Origin: a bacterium
Lineage (GTDB): Bacteria; Vulcanimicrobiota; Vulcanimicrobiia; Vulcanimicrobiales; Vulcanimicrobiaceae
DNA length: 64,000 nucleotides
Reading direction: 5' to 3'
NCBI GenBank assembly: GCA_021832345.1
Contig: JAKBKY010000001.1
Location: 582,385 to 646,384, forward strand
Positions 18,245 to 26,686 of this stretch are shown here, piece by piece; within the stretch, counting starts at the first letter, position 1, and each line of letters begins with the position of its first letter. The position numbers and the translations under genes are program-made. Below the pieces are notes generated by a model that was given only the letters and a program-made list of their open reading frames with translations, ran no database searches and was not told the origin of the DNA.

Positions 18245-19150
18245 GTGTTAGAAGTCGACCACATCCGCAAAGAGTTCGGGAGCGTGCGTGCAGTGCGCGA
18301 CATCTCCTTTGCGATCCAGCCCGGCACGACGTTTGGCCTACTCGGCCCCAACGGCGCCGGCAAGACGACGACGATGCGCATGATTCTGGGCATCGTAGAG
18401 ACCGACGGCGGCAGGATCGCCTGGCAGGGAAAGCCGGTCGACGGCAAGATGCGCCGGCGTTGCGGCTACCTTCCTGAAGAGCGCGGCCTCTACGCAAAGA
18501 TGAAGGTGCGCGAGCAGATTCACTACTTCGGCCGGCTGCACGGCCTGACCGAGCCGAAGATCACGCAGCGGACCGATGCGTGGATCGAACGGTTAGGCTT
18601 GCAGGACTATGCGTTGCGACCGTGTTCGGAACTCTCCAAAGGCAATCAGCAGAAGGTGCAGATGGCCTGCGCCGCCGTGCACGAACCCGAGCTGCTCATC
18701 CTCGATGAGCCCTTCTCGGGACTCGATCCCGTCAACGCCGATATGCTCTTGATGGTCCTGTCCGATTTGAAGGCGCGCGGCGCGACGCTGGTCCTCTCCA
18801 GCCACCAGATGTGGCAGCTCGAAGAGCTCTGCACGTCGTTCTGCATCATCGCCGGCGGAGCGACCAAGACGTCGGGGACGTTGGAGCAACTGCGCGCCGC
18901 ATGGCCGACGCGGGTCATTCGCGTCGCACCCAACTCATCGGCGGTCTGCGCGGTACTCGGCGCGGTCCCCGGAGCGCGCAGCCTCGGCAATGCGCAGAGT
19001 GACGGCGCCGTCGATTACGAGGTGCCGGCCGCCACCGAGTTGCCGCCGATCCTTCGCCGGCTGGTCGAGGCCGACGCGATCACCCGCTTTGAGGCCATCG
19101 AACCGTCGCTGCACGACATCTACATCCGCGCCATCGAGGAGACGAAATGA
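18245..19150 (+). CDS. ABC transporter ATP-binding protein (NatA-type)
   Basis: The 301-residue ATPase has Walker A as GPNGAGKTT, a signature motif in the form ELSKGNQQKVQ, Walker B as LLILDEPFSGLDP and an H-loop at LSSHQM. The C-terminal extension of about 80 residues is typical of NatA/DrrA-like exporters. GTG 18245 begins the first strand (VLEVDHIRKEFG); a purine-rich stretch precedes it. Its stop overlaps the permease start (ATGA). The pair would drive efflux of an unknown substrate from the inner membrane. Confidence 0.93.
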   Translation: MLEVDHIRKEFGSVRAVRDISFAIQPGTTFGLLGPNGAGKTTTMRMILGIVETDGGRIAWQGKPVDGKMRRRCGYLPEERGLYAKMKVREQIHYFGRLHGLTEPKITQRTDAWIERLGLQDYALRPCSELSKGNQQKVQMACAAVHEPELLILDEPFSGLDPVNADMLLMVLSDLKARGATLVLSSHQMWQLEELCTSFCIIAGGATKTSGTLEQLRAAWPTRVIRVAPNSSAVCAVLGAVPGARSLGNAQSDGAVDYEVPAATELPPILRRLVEADAITRFEAIEPSLHDIYIRAIEETK

Positions 19151-20382
19151 ACGACGTCCTCATCGTCTACTCCGCGGAGATCATGCGGCGCATCAAATCG
19201 CGCCCCTTCCTGATTGGGCTCGTGGTGGGTCTTATCTTCATCCTGTTCATCGTCAAAGCGCCGGCCTTTCTCGGCGGGGTTCTAGGAAACGTCGGCAAAC
19301 GCATCGTGCTGGCGGGGGATCCGCGGCTCACCGCGCAGGCCAAGCCTCTTCTCGCTCACGACTTCACCATCCGCCGCGTGGTGACGTCGACGTCGGCGCC
19401 GGCGCCTGCGCAGTTGCGGGCGTACCGCGTATCGACCGTTATCGCCTTGAGTCGCGGAGCGAACGGTGCGTTGCGGATCGCCGTCTACTCGCGTAACCCG
19501 GGCAACGTCCACACCGACACGTTACGGCGCGATCTGCTCCCGCTCAACCTGCAACTGGCAACCTCGCTGCACGCACGGCGCATCACCGGCCTCTTGCATA
19601 TACCGGTGACGGTACACAGCGTCGGCGCGAAGTTCGCCTCGTCTACCGCGCAGAACGCGGCGCGGGGCATCGCCTACACGCTGATCGTCTTTCTCTACAT
19701 GCTGATCCTGATCAACAGTCAGTTCGTGATGAGCTCCGTCGCCGAGGAGAAGACCAGCCGCATCTCCGAGCTGCTCGTCGCCTCCGTGGACGCGACGGCG
19801 CTGCTCGCCGGGAAGGTGCTCGCTGCCGGGACGCTCGCGCTCCTGCTGCTGGCGATCTGGGTGGGAGCCGCAGTCACCCTCGGGAGTCCCGCCGGCGGGG
19901 CAGCTTCCGCATCGGGTGCCTCGCCGTTCGGCTTGGCGGGCATCTTCACCGGAACGATCATTACGCCGTTGGTCGGTGTCGGGTTCTTGGTCTTCTTCGT
20001 TCTGGGCTTCTTGCAGCTCTCGACGATGTTCGCGGCGATGGGCGCGCTGATCAACCGCACCGAGGACCTCGGCAGTCTCAGCTTCCCGCTGGTCATGCCG
20101 GTGATCGCGGCCTTCTTCATCGCCGTCACGGCGCTGGCGGTCCCGCATGCGCCGTGGGTGGTGGCGGCCAGCTTCATCCCGCTGCTGGCGCCGTTCGTGA
20201 TGTTCGCCCGCATGGCGGTCAGCAACGTGCCCGTCTGGCAGATCCTTCTCTCGGTGGCCATCAACGTCGCGGCGCTCTGGGGCATCGCGCTGCTCGCCGG
20301 AAAGCTCTATCGCGTCGGGATGCTGCTCTACGGCCGCGCCCCGAACTTCAAGCAGATTTGGACCGTCCTGCGCACGAACTAA
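19147..20382 (+). CDS. ABC transporter permease (NatB/ABC-2 type)
   Basis: The 411-residue protein has one N-terminal membrane helix (PFLIGLVVGLIFILFIVKAP), a periplasmic domain of about 140 residues, and a C-terminal bundle of five or six helices. The conserved NSQFVMSSVAEEKTSRISELLVASV segment is the ABC-2 membrane family 3 hallmark. It overlaps the ATPase gene by four bases. By homology to NatB it forms the membrane half of a sodium or drug exporter; the substrate is unknown. Confidence 0.92.
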   Translation: MNDVLIVYSAEIMRRIKSRPFLIGLVVGLIFILFIVKAPAFLGGVLGNVGKRIVLAGDPRLTAQAKPLLAHDFTIRRVVTSTSAPAPAQLRAYRVSTVIALSRGANGALRIAVYSRNPGNVHTDTLRRDLLPLNLQLATSLHARRITGLLHIPVTVHSVGAKFASSTAQNAARGIAYTLIVFLYMLILINSQFVMSSVAEEKTSRISELLVASVDATALLAGKVLAAGTLALLLLAIWVGAAVTLGSPAGGAASASGASPFGLAGIFTGTIITPLVGVGFLVFFVLGFLQLSTMFAAMGALINRTEDLGSLSFPLVMPVIAAFFIAVTALAVPHAPWVVAASFIPLLAPFVMFARMAVSNVPVWQILLSVAINVAALWGIALLAGKLYRVGMLLYGRAPNFKQIWTVLRTN

Positions 20383-20388
20383 GCGGGC

Positions 20389-21249
20389 ATGCCGCTGGTC
20401 TTCGTGCCGACGCCGCTGGGCAATCTGGGTGACATCACGTTGCGCGCCCTCGAAGAGCTGCGCGCCTGCGAACTGCTGATCGCCGAAGACACGCGCGTCG
20501 CCCGCAAGCTCTTAGCGGCGCTCCAGCTCCCCGGTAAGGAGCTCTGGAGCTACCGCGAGCAGAACGCCGCTGCCGTAACGAGCGGCATCCTCGAGCGTGC
20601 TCGCCTCGGGCGGGTGGCCGTGGTCTGCGATGCGGGAATGCCCGGGATCTCCGACCCGGGCAGCGCACTGGTTGCCGCAGCGCGTGCGGCGGGCGTCGCG
20701 CTCGAAGTGCTGCCCGGCCCAAGCGCTGCCCTCGGGGCTGCCGTCCTCTCGGGCTTCGACCTGCGCCGCTTCCTCTTCGAAGGGTTCCCGCCGCGCGCCG
20801 GCTCGGCCCGGCGAGCCGCTTTCGCCCGTGCGGCCGAGTCCGGCGCGACCAGCCTCTGGTACGAATCACCCCAACGCATCCATGCGACGCTGGCGGATCT
20901 CGCGACCGCGGTGCCCGGCGCCGCGGTCTTCCTCCTGCGTGAGTACACGAAGCGCCACGAGGAGCAGCTCCTCGGCACGCCCGAGGAGATCGCCGCCGCC
21001 TTGCCGCCCTCGGTTCGCGGGGAGATCGTCTTCGTCGTTGCTGCACGCCTCGCCGCGCCGAGCGCGCTACCACCCGACGAGGGAAGCCTGGACGCCGCCG
21101 TCGACCGGTTGTTGGCAGCCGGCGGCAGCGTGGCCGCGGTGGCCAAGCAGCTCTGCGCACAGGGGTTGGGCAGCCGGAACGACCTCTACGCGCGCGTACT
21201 CCTCCGCAAGCGCGCAAGAGGACGAGAGCAGGACGCGGCGGGAAGGTAG
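20389..21249 (+). CDS. rsmI: 16S rRNA (cytidine-2'-O)-methyltransferase
   Basis: RsmI methylates the ribose of C1402 in 16S rRNA. The 286-residue protein shows the tetrapyrrole-methylase fold: FVPTPLGNLGDITLRAL at the start, AEDTRVARKLL, the SAM site CDAGMPGISDPGS, LPGPSAALGAAVLSG and FEGFPPR, then YESPQRIHATL and REYTKRHEE. The length is standard. It lies six bases after the ABC permease and nine before metG. Confidence 0.96.
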   Translation: MPLVFVPTPLGNLGDITLRALEELRACELLIAEDTRVARKLLAALQLPGKELWSYREQNAAAVTSGILERARLGRVAVVCDAGMPGISDPGSALVAAARAAGVALEVLPGPSAALGAAVLSGFDLRRFLFEGFPPRAGSARRAAFARAAESGATSLWYESPQRIHATLADLATAVPGAAVFLLREYTKRHEEQLLGTPEEIAAALPPSVRGEIVFVVAARLAAPSALPPDEGSLDAAVDRLLAAGGSVAAVAKQLCAQGLGSRNDLYARVLLRKRARGREQDAAGR

Positions 21250-21258
21250 CCGGTTCCT

Positions 21259-22788
21259 ATGAAGCATGCGTACTACGTCACCACGCCGATCTACTATATC
21301 AGCGGCAACCCGCATATCGGCCATGTCTATACGACGGTGGTCGCCGACGTGCTGGCTCGCACGGCCCGCACGCAGGGGCCGGCGTTCTTTCTGACCGGCA
21401 CCGACGAACACGGGCAGAAGGTCGCCGATGCGGCGGCTGCCGCCGGCGTCGCCCCGCAGGAGTGGTGCGATCTGTTGGTGCCGCGCTGGCAGGCGCTCTT
21501 TGCCGCTTACCACGTAGCCTACGATGACTTCATTCGCACGACCCAATCGCGGCACGAACGCGTCGTTGCCGCCGTCTTCGAACGGTTGCGCGCCTCCGGC
21601 GACATCTATCTCGGCACCTACGAGGGATGGTACTGCGTTCAGGACGAGACGTTTTGGTTAGAGAGCAAGCTCGTCGACGGCAAGTGCCCCACCTGTTCGC
21701 GCGCGGTGAGCCGGCTCTCTGAAGAGAGTTGGTTCTTTCGGCTCTCCAGGTACCGCGACCGGCTGCTCGAGCACTATCGCGCAAACCCGCAGTGGGTGCG
21801 CCCGCGTTCGGTCTACAACGAGATGATGGCGATCCTCGAGTCGGGACTCGACGACTTCAGCATCTCGCGCAGCACGTTCGATTGGGGGATCCCGATTCCG
21901 GGCGGTGGGGGTGTGATCTACGTCTGGTTCGATGCGTTGCTCAACTACATCTCGGCGATCGATTGGTCGACCGATGATGCGCGCTTCCATGCCTATTGGC
22001 CGGCATCGGTGCAGCTGATCGGCAAAGAGATCGCACGCTTCCACACCCTGGTGTGGCCGGCGGTGCTGTGGGCGCTCGGTGAAGCTGCGCCGGAGCTGGT
22101 CTTTGCGCACGGCTGGATTACCGTGGACGGACAGAAGATCGGCAAGAGTTTGGGCAACGCGGTCGATCCGTATGCGCTGGCAACGCGGTTTGGCGCCGAT
22201 GCGATGCGCTACTTCCTGCTTCGCGAAGCGCCCTTCGGTTCGGACTTCTCCTACTCCGAAGAGAAGATCGAGCAGCGCTACAACGCCGACCTCGGCAACG
22301 ATCTCGGCAATCTCGTCAAGCGGACGCTGGCGATGCTGCAGAAGTACCGCGGCGGCGTGGTCCCGCACCCGCACGGGAGCGACTTCTCCAACCGCTTCGG
22401 TGAGCTTCCGCCCCGCGTGCGCAGCCTGCTGCTCAATCTGGAGTTTCGCGAAGCGCTGACCGCCATCTGGGAGCTGGTCGTGACGCTGAATCGGCGGATC
22501 GATGAAACCAAACCCTGGGTGCTGGCAAAGTCCGAAGCCGCCGAAGACGTCCGCCGGCTCGATGCGCTCCTCTACGATCTCTGCGAAGGCTTGCGTTGGC
22601 TTGCGATGCTGCTGTATCCGGTGATGCCCGAACGTACGCGTGAGATCTGGCGGCAACTCGGCGAGCCCGGCGCGCTCGACGGGTCCTGGGAGCACGCCCT
22701 GCAGTGGGGAGGCCTTGCGACCGGAACGCAGACGACACAGGGCGATGCGCTCTTCCCACGCCTGGAACCCGTAACGCTGCAGACGTGA
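21259..22788 (+). CDS. metG: Methionyl-tRNA synthetase
   Basis: The enzyme charges tRNA-Met. The 509-residue product begins with the Rossmann core YYVTTPIYYISGNPHIGHVY (HIGH motif), has a zinc-knuckle-type insert with CPTC, and the KMSKS loop as KIGKS within VDGQKIGKSLGNAVDP. The C-terminal part is the anticodon-binding helical bundle without a tRNA-binding (TRBP) extension, so this is the short form. Its TGA overlaps the GTG of the next gene. Confidence 0.97.
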   Translation: MKHAYYVTTPIYYISGNPHIGHVYTTVVADVLARTARTQGPAFFLTGTDEHGQKVADAAAAAGVAPQEWCDLLVPRWQALFAAYHVAYDDFIRTTQSRHERVVAAVFERLRASGDIYLGTYEGWYCVQDETFWLESKLVDGKCPTCSRAVSRLSEESWFFRLSRYRDRLLEHYRANPQWVRPRSVYNEMMAILESGLDDFSISRSTFDWGIPIPGGGGVIYVWFDALLNYISAIDWSTDDARFHAYWPASVQLIGKEIARFHTLVWPAVLWALGEAAPELVFAHGWITVDGQKIGKSLGNAVDPYALATRFGADAMRYFLLREAPFGSDFSYSEEKIEQRYNADLGNDLGNLVKRTLAMLQKYRGGVVPHPHGSDFSNRFGELPPRVRSLLLNLEFREALTAIWELVVTLNRRIDETKPWVLAKSEAAEDVRRLDALLYDLCEGLRWLAMLLYPVMPERTREIWRQLGEPGALDGSWEHALQWGGLATGTQTTQGDALFPRLEPVTLQT

Positions 22789-24461
22789 AGCCCTTCGACC
22801 GGAACCGCGCGCACTCCCAACTCATCGGGCTGCTCTTTGCCGGCGCGATGCTCGGGGTGGCCGCTGTGCTGGTACGCGGTCTGGGGTCGTGGCCCGCCGG
22901 GCTGATTGCCCTCATGCTTTTGGCGACGTGTGCAACGGCGCTGATCGCACGCTGCTTTGTTCCCATCGCGGGCCTGCGGCTGCGGCGTACGCGCACCGCC
23001 GCCGAGATCGTGCCGCTCACCGGAACGGTCGTCGCGCCGCTCGTGGCCTACGCCGGCGCAGAGGGAGCGGCGGCGGCGGCGTGCGCGCTCTTCGTCGGCT
23101 TCTGCATCGCCGCGATCGTACGGCGGCGCTCGGGTGGTGCGCTCATCCTGCGGCACGGCGTCATGCAGACGCTGGTGCTCTTCGCGCTGATCCCCGTGGC
23201 CGGCTCCATCGAGCGTTGGCAGCTCCTGGGCGGGTTGGAAGGCTCGCTGCTCTTCGCGCTGGCGCTCGGCGTTGCCATGCTTACGTATCAATTTCTGCTT
23301 GCGGCGCCGCTGCTGGCGCTACAAGGAGGCCTTCGGCTCGGGCGCGTCTGGTCGTCGACGCAGCAAGACGTGCGCTTCTGGATCGCGCTGTTCGGCGGTG
23401 TACTGTGGGCGACCGCCGTTCGGTATGCCTTGTCGATCGATCAGCCGGCGCTCGCGGTCGCTATGTGGCTCCCGGTGATCGTCGTGGCGACGATGATGGT
23501 GCGCATCGACGCCCTGCGTGTGGAGCTCCACCGCCTTCATCTGGTGCGCGATGCCGTGCATGCGATGCTCGGCGAGCGCGAACCGGTGCCGCAGATCAAT
23601 GCGGTGCTCGGCTCGCTGCACGGTCCGCTGGTCAATGAGACCGTCAGCGTCTTTGCGGCGACGACGGCGCGCACGGAGGATTGGGGCGTCGTCGCCTCGC
23701 TTGGGCCGGAGCCAAGCCCGGCGGGCGTCGATTTGCGCCGTCGTGTCCTTGCGCGGCTCAAGTTTGCGGGCCGGCAGCATACGACGCTACGCGACGAGTA
23801 CTACGCTGTTCACGCCTACGCAATCCTCGGCGGCGAGCACGGCGATCTTCTTGGCGCGCTCGTCGTCTATCGCCGTCCCGACGCACCCGCAAACGATCAC
23901 GCGCAGTTTGAAGCCGCCGCACGCGGGCTGGCGCCGCTCGTGCGCGACCTGCGCAGCATCGCGGCCGCACGCAGCGCAGCGACGACCGACGCGCTCACCG
24001 GCTTGAAGAACCGCGCGGCCTCGCTTGAGATCCTACGCACCGTCCTCGGCGGAAAGCGCGCGCACGAGGACACCTCGGTGTTGTTGTTGGACATCGACCG
24101 GTTTAAATCCATCAACGATCACTTGGGGCACGCTGCCGGCGATGACTGCCTGCGTGAAATATCGCGCACGATCGCGGGCGGCGTGCGCGCGGGCGATTCC
24201 GCCGGGCGCATCGGCGGAGAGGAGTTCCTGGTCGTGATGCCCTCGGCGACGCCGGAGATGGCCCTGATGGTCGGCGAACGCGTTCGCGCGGCGGTTGCGA
24301 TGAGCAGCATTCGGCATGCCGACGGCGAGCCGGTGACGGTGAGCGTCGGCGCGGCCTCGGCGATGCCGGGAGATACCCCTGAGACGCTGCTCGCGCGCGC
24401 GGACGCCGCGCTCTACGACGCGAAGCGCAGCGGGCGCAATCGCGTGGTCGAGAGCGCCTGA
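22785..24461 (+). CDS. Membrane-bound diguanylate cyclase (GGDEF)
   Basis: From GTG 22785 the 558-residue protein has seven or eight predicted membrane helices (residues 12-240), a GAF-like linker (about 260-400), and a C-terminal GGDEF domain starting TDALTGLKNR. The active-site loop is GGEEF and the metal-binding aspartate region is LLLDIDRFKSINDHLGH. The inhibitory RxxD site is not clear. It would make cyclic di-GMP in response to a membrane or cytosolic signal. The GTGA overlap with metG suggests co-transcription. Confidence 0.9.
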   Translation: MKPFDRNRAHSQLIGLLFAGAMLGVAAVLVRGLGSWPAGLIALMLLATCATALIARCFVPIAGLRLRRTRTAAEIVPLTGTVVAPLVAYAGAEGAAAAACALFVGFCIAAIVRRRSGGALILRHGVMQTLVLFALIPVAGSIERWQLLGGLEGSLLFALALGVAMLTYQFLLAAPLLALQGGLRLGRVWSSTQQDVRFWIALFGGVLWATAVRYALSIDQPALAVAMWLPVIVVATMMVRIDALRVELHRLHLVRDAVHAMLGEREPVPQINAVLGSLHGPLVNETVSVFAATTARTEDWGVVASLGPEPSPAGVDLRRRVLARLKFAGRQHTTLRDEYYAVHAYAILGGEHGDLLGALVVYRRPDAPANDHAQFEAAARGLAPLVRDLRSIAAARSAATTDALTGLKNRAASLEILRTVLGGKRAHEDTSVLLLDIDRFKSINDHLGHAAGDDCLREISRTIAGGVRAGDSAGRIGGEEFLVVMPSATPEMALMVGERVRAAVAMSSIRHADGEPVTVSVGAASAMPGDTPETLLARADAALYDAKRSGRNRVVESA

Positions 24462-24473
24462 GGGCGGCGCGCG

Positions 24474-25244
24474 ATGATCGATACACACGTTCACATCCAC
24501 GACGCGGCGTTTGCGCCGGATCGCGACGAGGTCGTCGCGCGTGCCCGCGCAGCCGGCGTGGACGCGATGCTGACGGTGGGCTGCGACCTTACCGATAGCG
24601 CGAGGGCGCTTGACGCTGCCGCGAGGTACGGCCTTGCGGCGTCGATCGGGATCCATCCGCATGAGGCGCGCAACGCACCCGACGATCTGGAGGCCGCCTT
24701 TGCGCCGCTACTCGCCGATGCATCCGCCGTCGCGATCGGCGAGACGGGGCTGGACTTCTTCTACGATACGAGCCCTCGTGACGATCAGGCACGCGTGCTG
24801 CGCGCGCAGCTACGCATCGCGCGGGAGCGGGGGTTGCCGGTGATCTTTCACCAGCGCGATGCCTACGACGCGTTCGTGGAGATACTTCGAGACGAGTTCA
24901 CCCCCGGCATGCGCGGCGTCGTTCACTGCTTCACGGGCGATGCGCAGCAGGCCAAGGTGTTCGTCGAAGAGTTTGGCTTGCGCCTTGGGATCGGCGGCGT
25001 GCTGACGTTCAAGAACGCCGAGCCGCTGCGCGAGGCGGTGCGCGCGGTTGGGCCGGCGCCGCTCATCTTGGAGACCGATGCGCCGTATCTGGCGCCGATC
25101 CCGCATCGCGGCAAGCGCAACGAACCGGCCTTCGTTCTTCGCACCGCCGAACGGCTGGCCGAGGTCGTAGGGATGTCGTTCGACGAGGTGCGCACGGTGA
25201 CCGATCGCAACGCTCGAGCGCTGTTCAGCCTGCCTTCTTCATAG
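24474..25244 (+). CDS. tatD: TatD-family metal-dependent hydrolase (DNase)
   Basis: The 256-residue TIM-barrel hydrolase has all the family's metal-ligand segments: IDTHVHIHD, AIGETGLDFFYD, VIFHQRDAYDAF, VVHCFTGDAQQA and LETDAPYLAP. TatD proteins are 3'-5' nucleases acting on DNA ends or nicked DNA in the cytoplasm. Twelve bases separate it from the GGDEF gene; metG followed by tatD is a frequent bacterial order, here with one gene inserted. Confidence 0.95.
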   Translation: MIDTHVHIHDAAFAPDRDEVVARARAAGVDAMLTVGCDLTDSARALDAAARYGLAASIGIHPHEARNAPDDLEAAFAPLLADASAVAIGETGLDFFYDTSPRDDQARVLRAQLRIARERGLPVIFHQRDAYDAFVEILRDEFTPGMRGVVHCFTGDAQQAKVFVEEFGLRLGIGGVLTFKNAEPLREAVRAVGPAPLILETDAPYLAPIPHRGKRNEPAFVLRTAERLAEVVGMSFDEVRTVTDRNARALFSLPSS

Positions 25245-25307
25245 CGCCGCAGGTTAAGAGAGCGTGCCCAGACCGATCGGGGCGTGTTGCGGCTTCGCAA
25301 AGTACAG

Positions 25308-25337
25308 CACGAGGCGCCCATTATTGAGCGCCTCGTG
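25308..25337. terminator. Perfect 10-bp hairpin between convergent units
   Basis: CACGAGGCGC (25308-25317) pairs perfectly with GCGCCTCGTG (25328-25337) around a 10-nt loop. It sits 64 bases after tatD and downstream, on the other strand, of the tRNA-like locus. There is no T-run on either side, so intrinsic termination is uncertain; it may instead be part of a structured RNA. Confidence 0.5.
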
Positions 25338-25348
25338 ATGATGCCGTG

Positions 25349-25457
25349 GCCAGTCTGATACTCTACTCTATACTACGGCATCCGCGCCAGATTTTCAACT
25401 AGCGGTTGGAGCGCGCGGGAATCGAACCCACAGCGACACAGAGTATCAAACTGGCCG
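25349..25457. repeat. 17-bp inverted repeat spanning the tRNA-like sequence
   Basis: GGCCAGTCTGATACTCT (25350-25366) is repeated in inverted form at 25441-25457 with one change that keeps a G-U pair in RNA. One arm lies inside the tRNA-like sequence and the other beyond its 3' end. A second short inverted repeat, GATGCCGT/ACGGCATC on the minus strand, sits in the same interval. No protein gene is visible in 25245-25536. Confidence 0.75.
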
Positions 25458-25478
25458 TCGACACCATCGAAGCGCCCC
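25407..25478 (-). ncRNA. tRNA/tmRNA-like sequence lacking a normal cloverleaf
   Basis: On the minus strand a 7-bp acceptor stem forms between GGGGCGC and GCGCTCC (one G-U pair). A canonical T arm GTGGG-TTCGATT-CCCGC precedes the 3' strand, and the D-side reads TTCGATGGTGTCGACGG, which resembles the 5' end of tmRNA more than a tRNA D arm. Between D and T arms only 24 bases remain. They give at best a 3-bp anticodon stem around TTGATAC, or a 5-bp hairpin GATAC-TCT-GTGTC. There is no mRNA-like domain. It may be a degenerate tRNA, a tmRNA scar, or a novel RNA. Confidence 0.5.
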
Positions 25479-25536
25479 AACGCGCTTCAATCACGCCGAG
25501 GTTTGCTGTCAACAAGAGTGCGTTGCGACTGGCGCG

Positions 25537-26403
25537 TCATTGAGTTCGCGGCAGCGGTTTGGCGCGGCTCCAGCGGCGCTCGAACTCGGTGCGCAGCGTG
25601 GTGCCGATACCGCCGGCCGAGGTGCGTAACCCCCAGTCGAACGTCGGCGTGCGTTGCGAGGTAAAGGTGGCGTTGGCGCTGCCGATCCACGCGGCGCTTC
25701 CGACGACGGCGAACTTGTCGTCGGCCGAGCAGACGCGCACCTCGACGCCGTCGGCGGCCAGACGCGCTAATGTCGTGCGCTCGGCGGGGCGCTCCTGCAG
25801 CGGACGAGCGCTGACCAACAGACGCGGATGCACGCCTGCCCGCCCCAGGCGATCGAGTTGCACTGAGATCGCGCCGCCGCCGAAGGTCTCGCTCTCCACG
25901 ACGACCGGCGCTCCGCTGTGTGCGCCGGCAAGAAGCCGGGATTCAAGTTGGATGGCGTCGCCCTTCATGGTGGCGAAGCTCTTCGAGGGTGGATCCGCGC
26001 GACCGGCGATCGCGTCGGAGGCTGCGCGCACGTCGCGTGCGCTGGTATCGGTGACGATCGTATCGGCCTGCGCCCAGTTGCGATCGTCAGCGTAGAGTAC
26101 GCCGTCGACCACCGCGAGCTTGCCGTGCAGCAGCGGAGCCGTCGCACCGGGGCCGACGAGCTGCGCATCGGCTCCCAGTTTGTGCAACTGCCCAACGGCA
26201 CGGGCGCTCATGCGGAACATCGCGTCGGGATCACCGCCGTAGGAGGAGGCTTCGACCCGCACCCTGAGCTGCGTCCCGCGGCGCGCGGCGGCGGCCAAGG
26301 CGTCGAGGACGCGGCCGGGATGCAGGAAGTAGGCCGATAGCTGCACCGAACGCGCGGAGGCGATCGCAGCAAGGAAACTGTCGGTGGAGCTCAGCGTCAC
26401 CAT
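25537..26403 (-). CDS. Phospholipase D-like domain protein
   Basis: The 288-residue product has two HKD-like repeats. The first is LLHGKLAVVDGVLYADDRNW near residue 93. The second is DDKFAVVGSAAWIGSANAT near residue 230, in which the expected histidine is aspartate, so the second motif is weakened. The surrounding strands fit PLD-like nuclease or phosphotransferase proteins, and the length suits a single chain holding both half-sites. No signal peptide is clear. It is transcribed toward tatD with the tRNA-like locus between. Confidence 0.75.
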   Translation of the reverse strand: MVTLSSTDSFLAAIASARSVQLSAYFLHPGRVLDALAAAARRGTQLRVRVEASSYGGDPDAMFRMSARAVGQLHKLGADAQLVGPGATAPLLHGKLAVVDGVLYADDRNWAQADTIVTDTSARDVRAASDAIAGRADPPSKSFATMKGDAIQLESRLLAGAHSGAPVVVESETFGGGAISVQLDRLGRAGVHPRLLVSARPLQERPAERTTLARLAADGVEVRVCSADDKFAVVGSAAWIGSANATFTSQRTPTFDWGLRTSAGGIGTTLRTEFERRWSRAKPLPRTQ

Positions 26404-26495
26404 CTTTACACCCGATACCGACGATGCTCCGTTATGGCAAGAGGCTGTCTGCCTGCGAGCAGCCGCCCGTCTCAGCTATCGAACGAGCGACGCTC

Positions 26496-26609
26496 GCCGC
26501 CTCGGCGTCGACCGTGCGCGCCGCCTCGGCATCGCGTGAGCGCAGACAGTGTGGGGCCATGTGGCCTCACGAGTCGTGCTTGCCGCCTCGGCATCGCGTG
26601 AGCGCAGAC
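26496..26609 (+). repeat. 28-bp direct repeat, two full and one partial copy
   Basis: A 28-bp unit beginning GCCGCCTCGGCATCGCG and ending GAGCGCAGAC occurs at 26520-26547 and 26582-26609, identical in both, 62 bases apart. A partial copy (GCCGCCTCGGCGTCG) starts at 26496. They lie in the gap between the divergent PLD-like gene and menG. Only two full copies exist, so this is not a CRISPR array. Confidence 0.8.
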
Positions 26610-26686
26610 GGGCTGCGACTATCGTAGCACCGGTGCCCCGCAGAGGAAGGGGTCAAGCGCCCTGGGAAGGCAGCACGCCGTAGAGA

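Noticed and set aside
25407-25478. The tRNA-like locus as selenocysteine tRNA (selC), given two selenoproteins in the window
   Set aside because: tRNA-Sec is about 90-100 nt with an 8-bp acceptor stem and a long variable arm; this sequence is 72 nt with a 7-bp stem and no UCA anticodon.
26496-26609. Direct repeats as a possible CRISPR array
   Set aside because: Only two full copies with one 34-base gap, no further units and no cas genes nearby.
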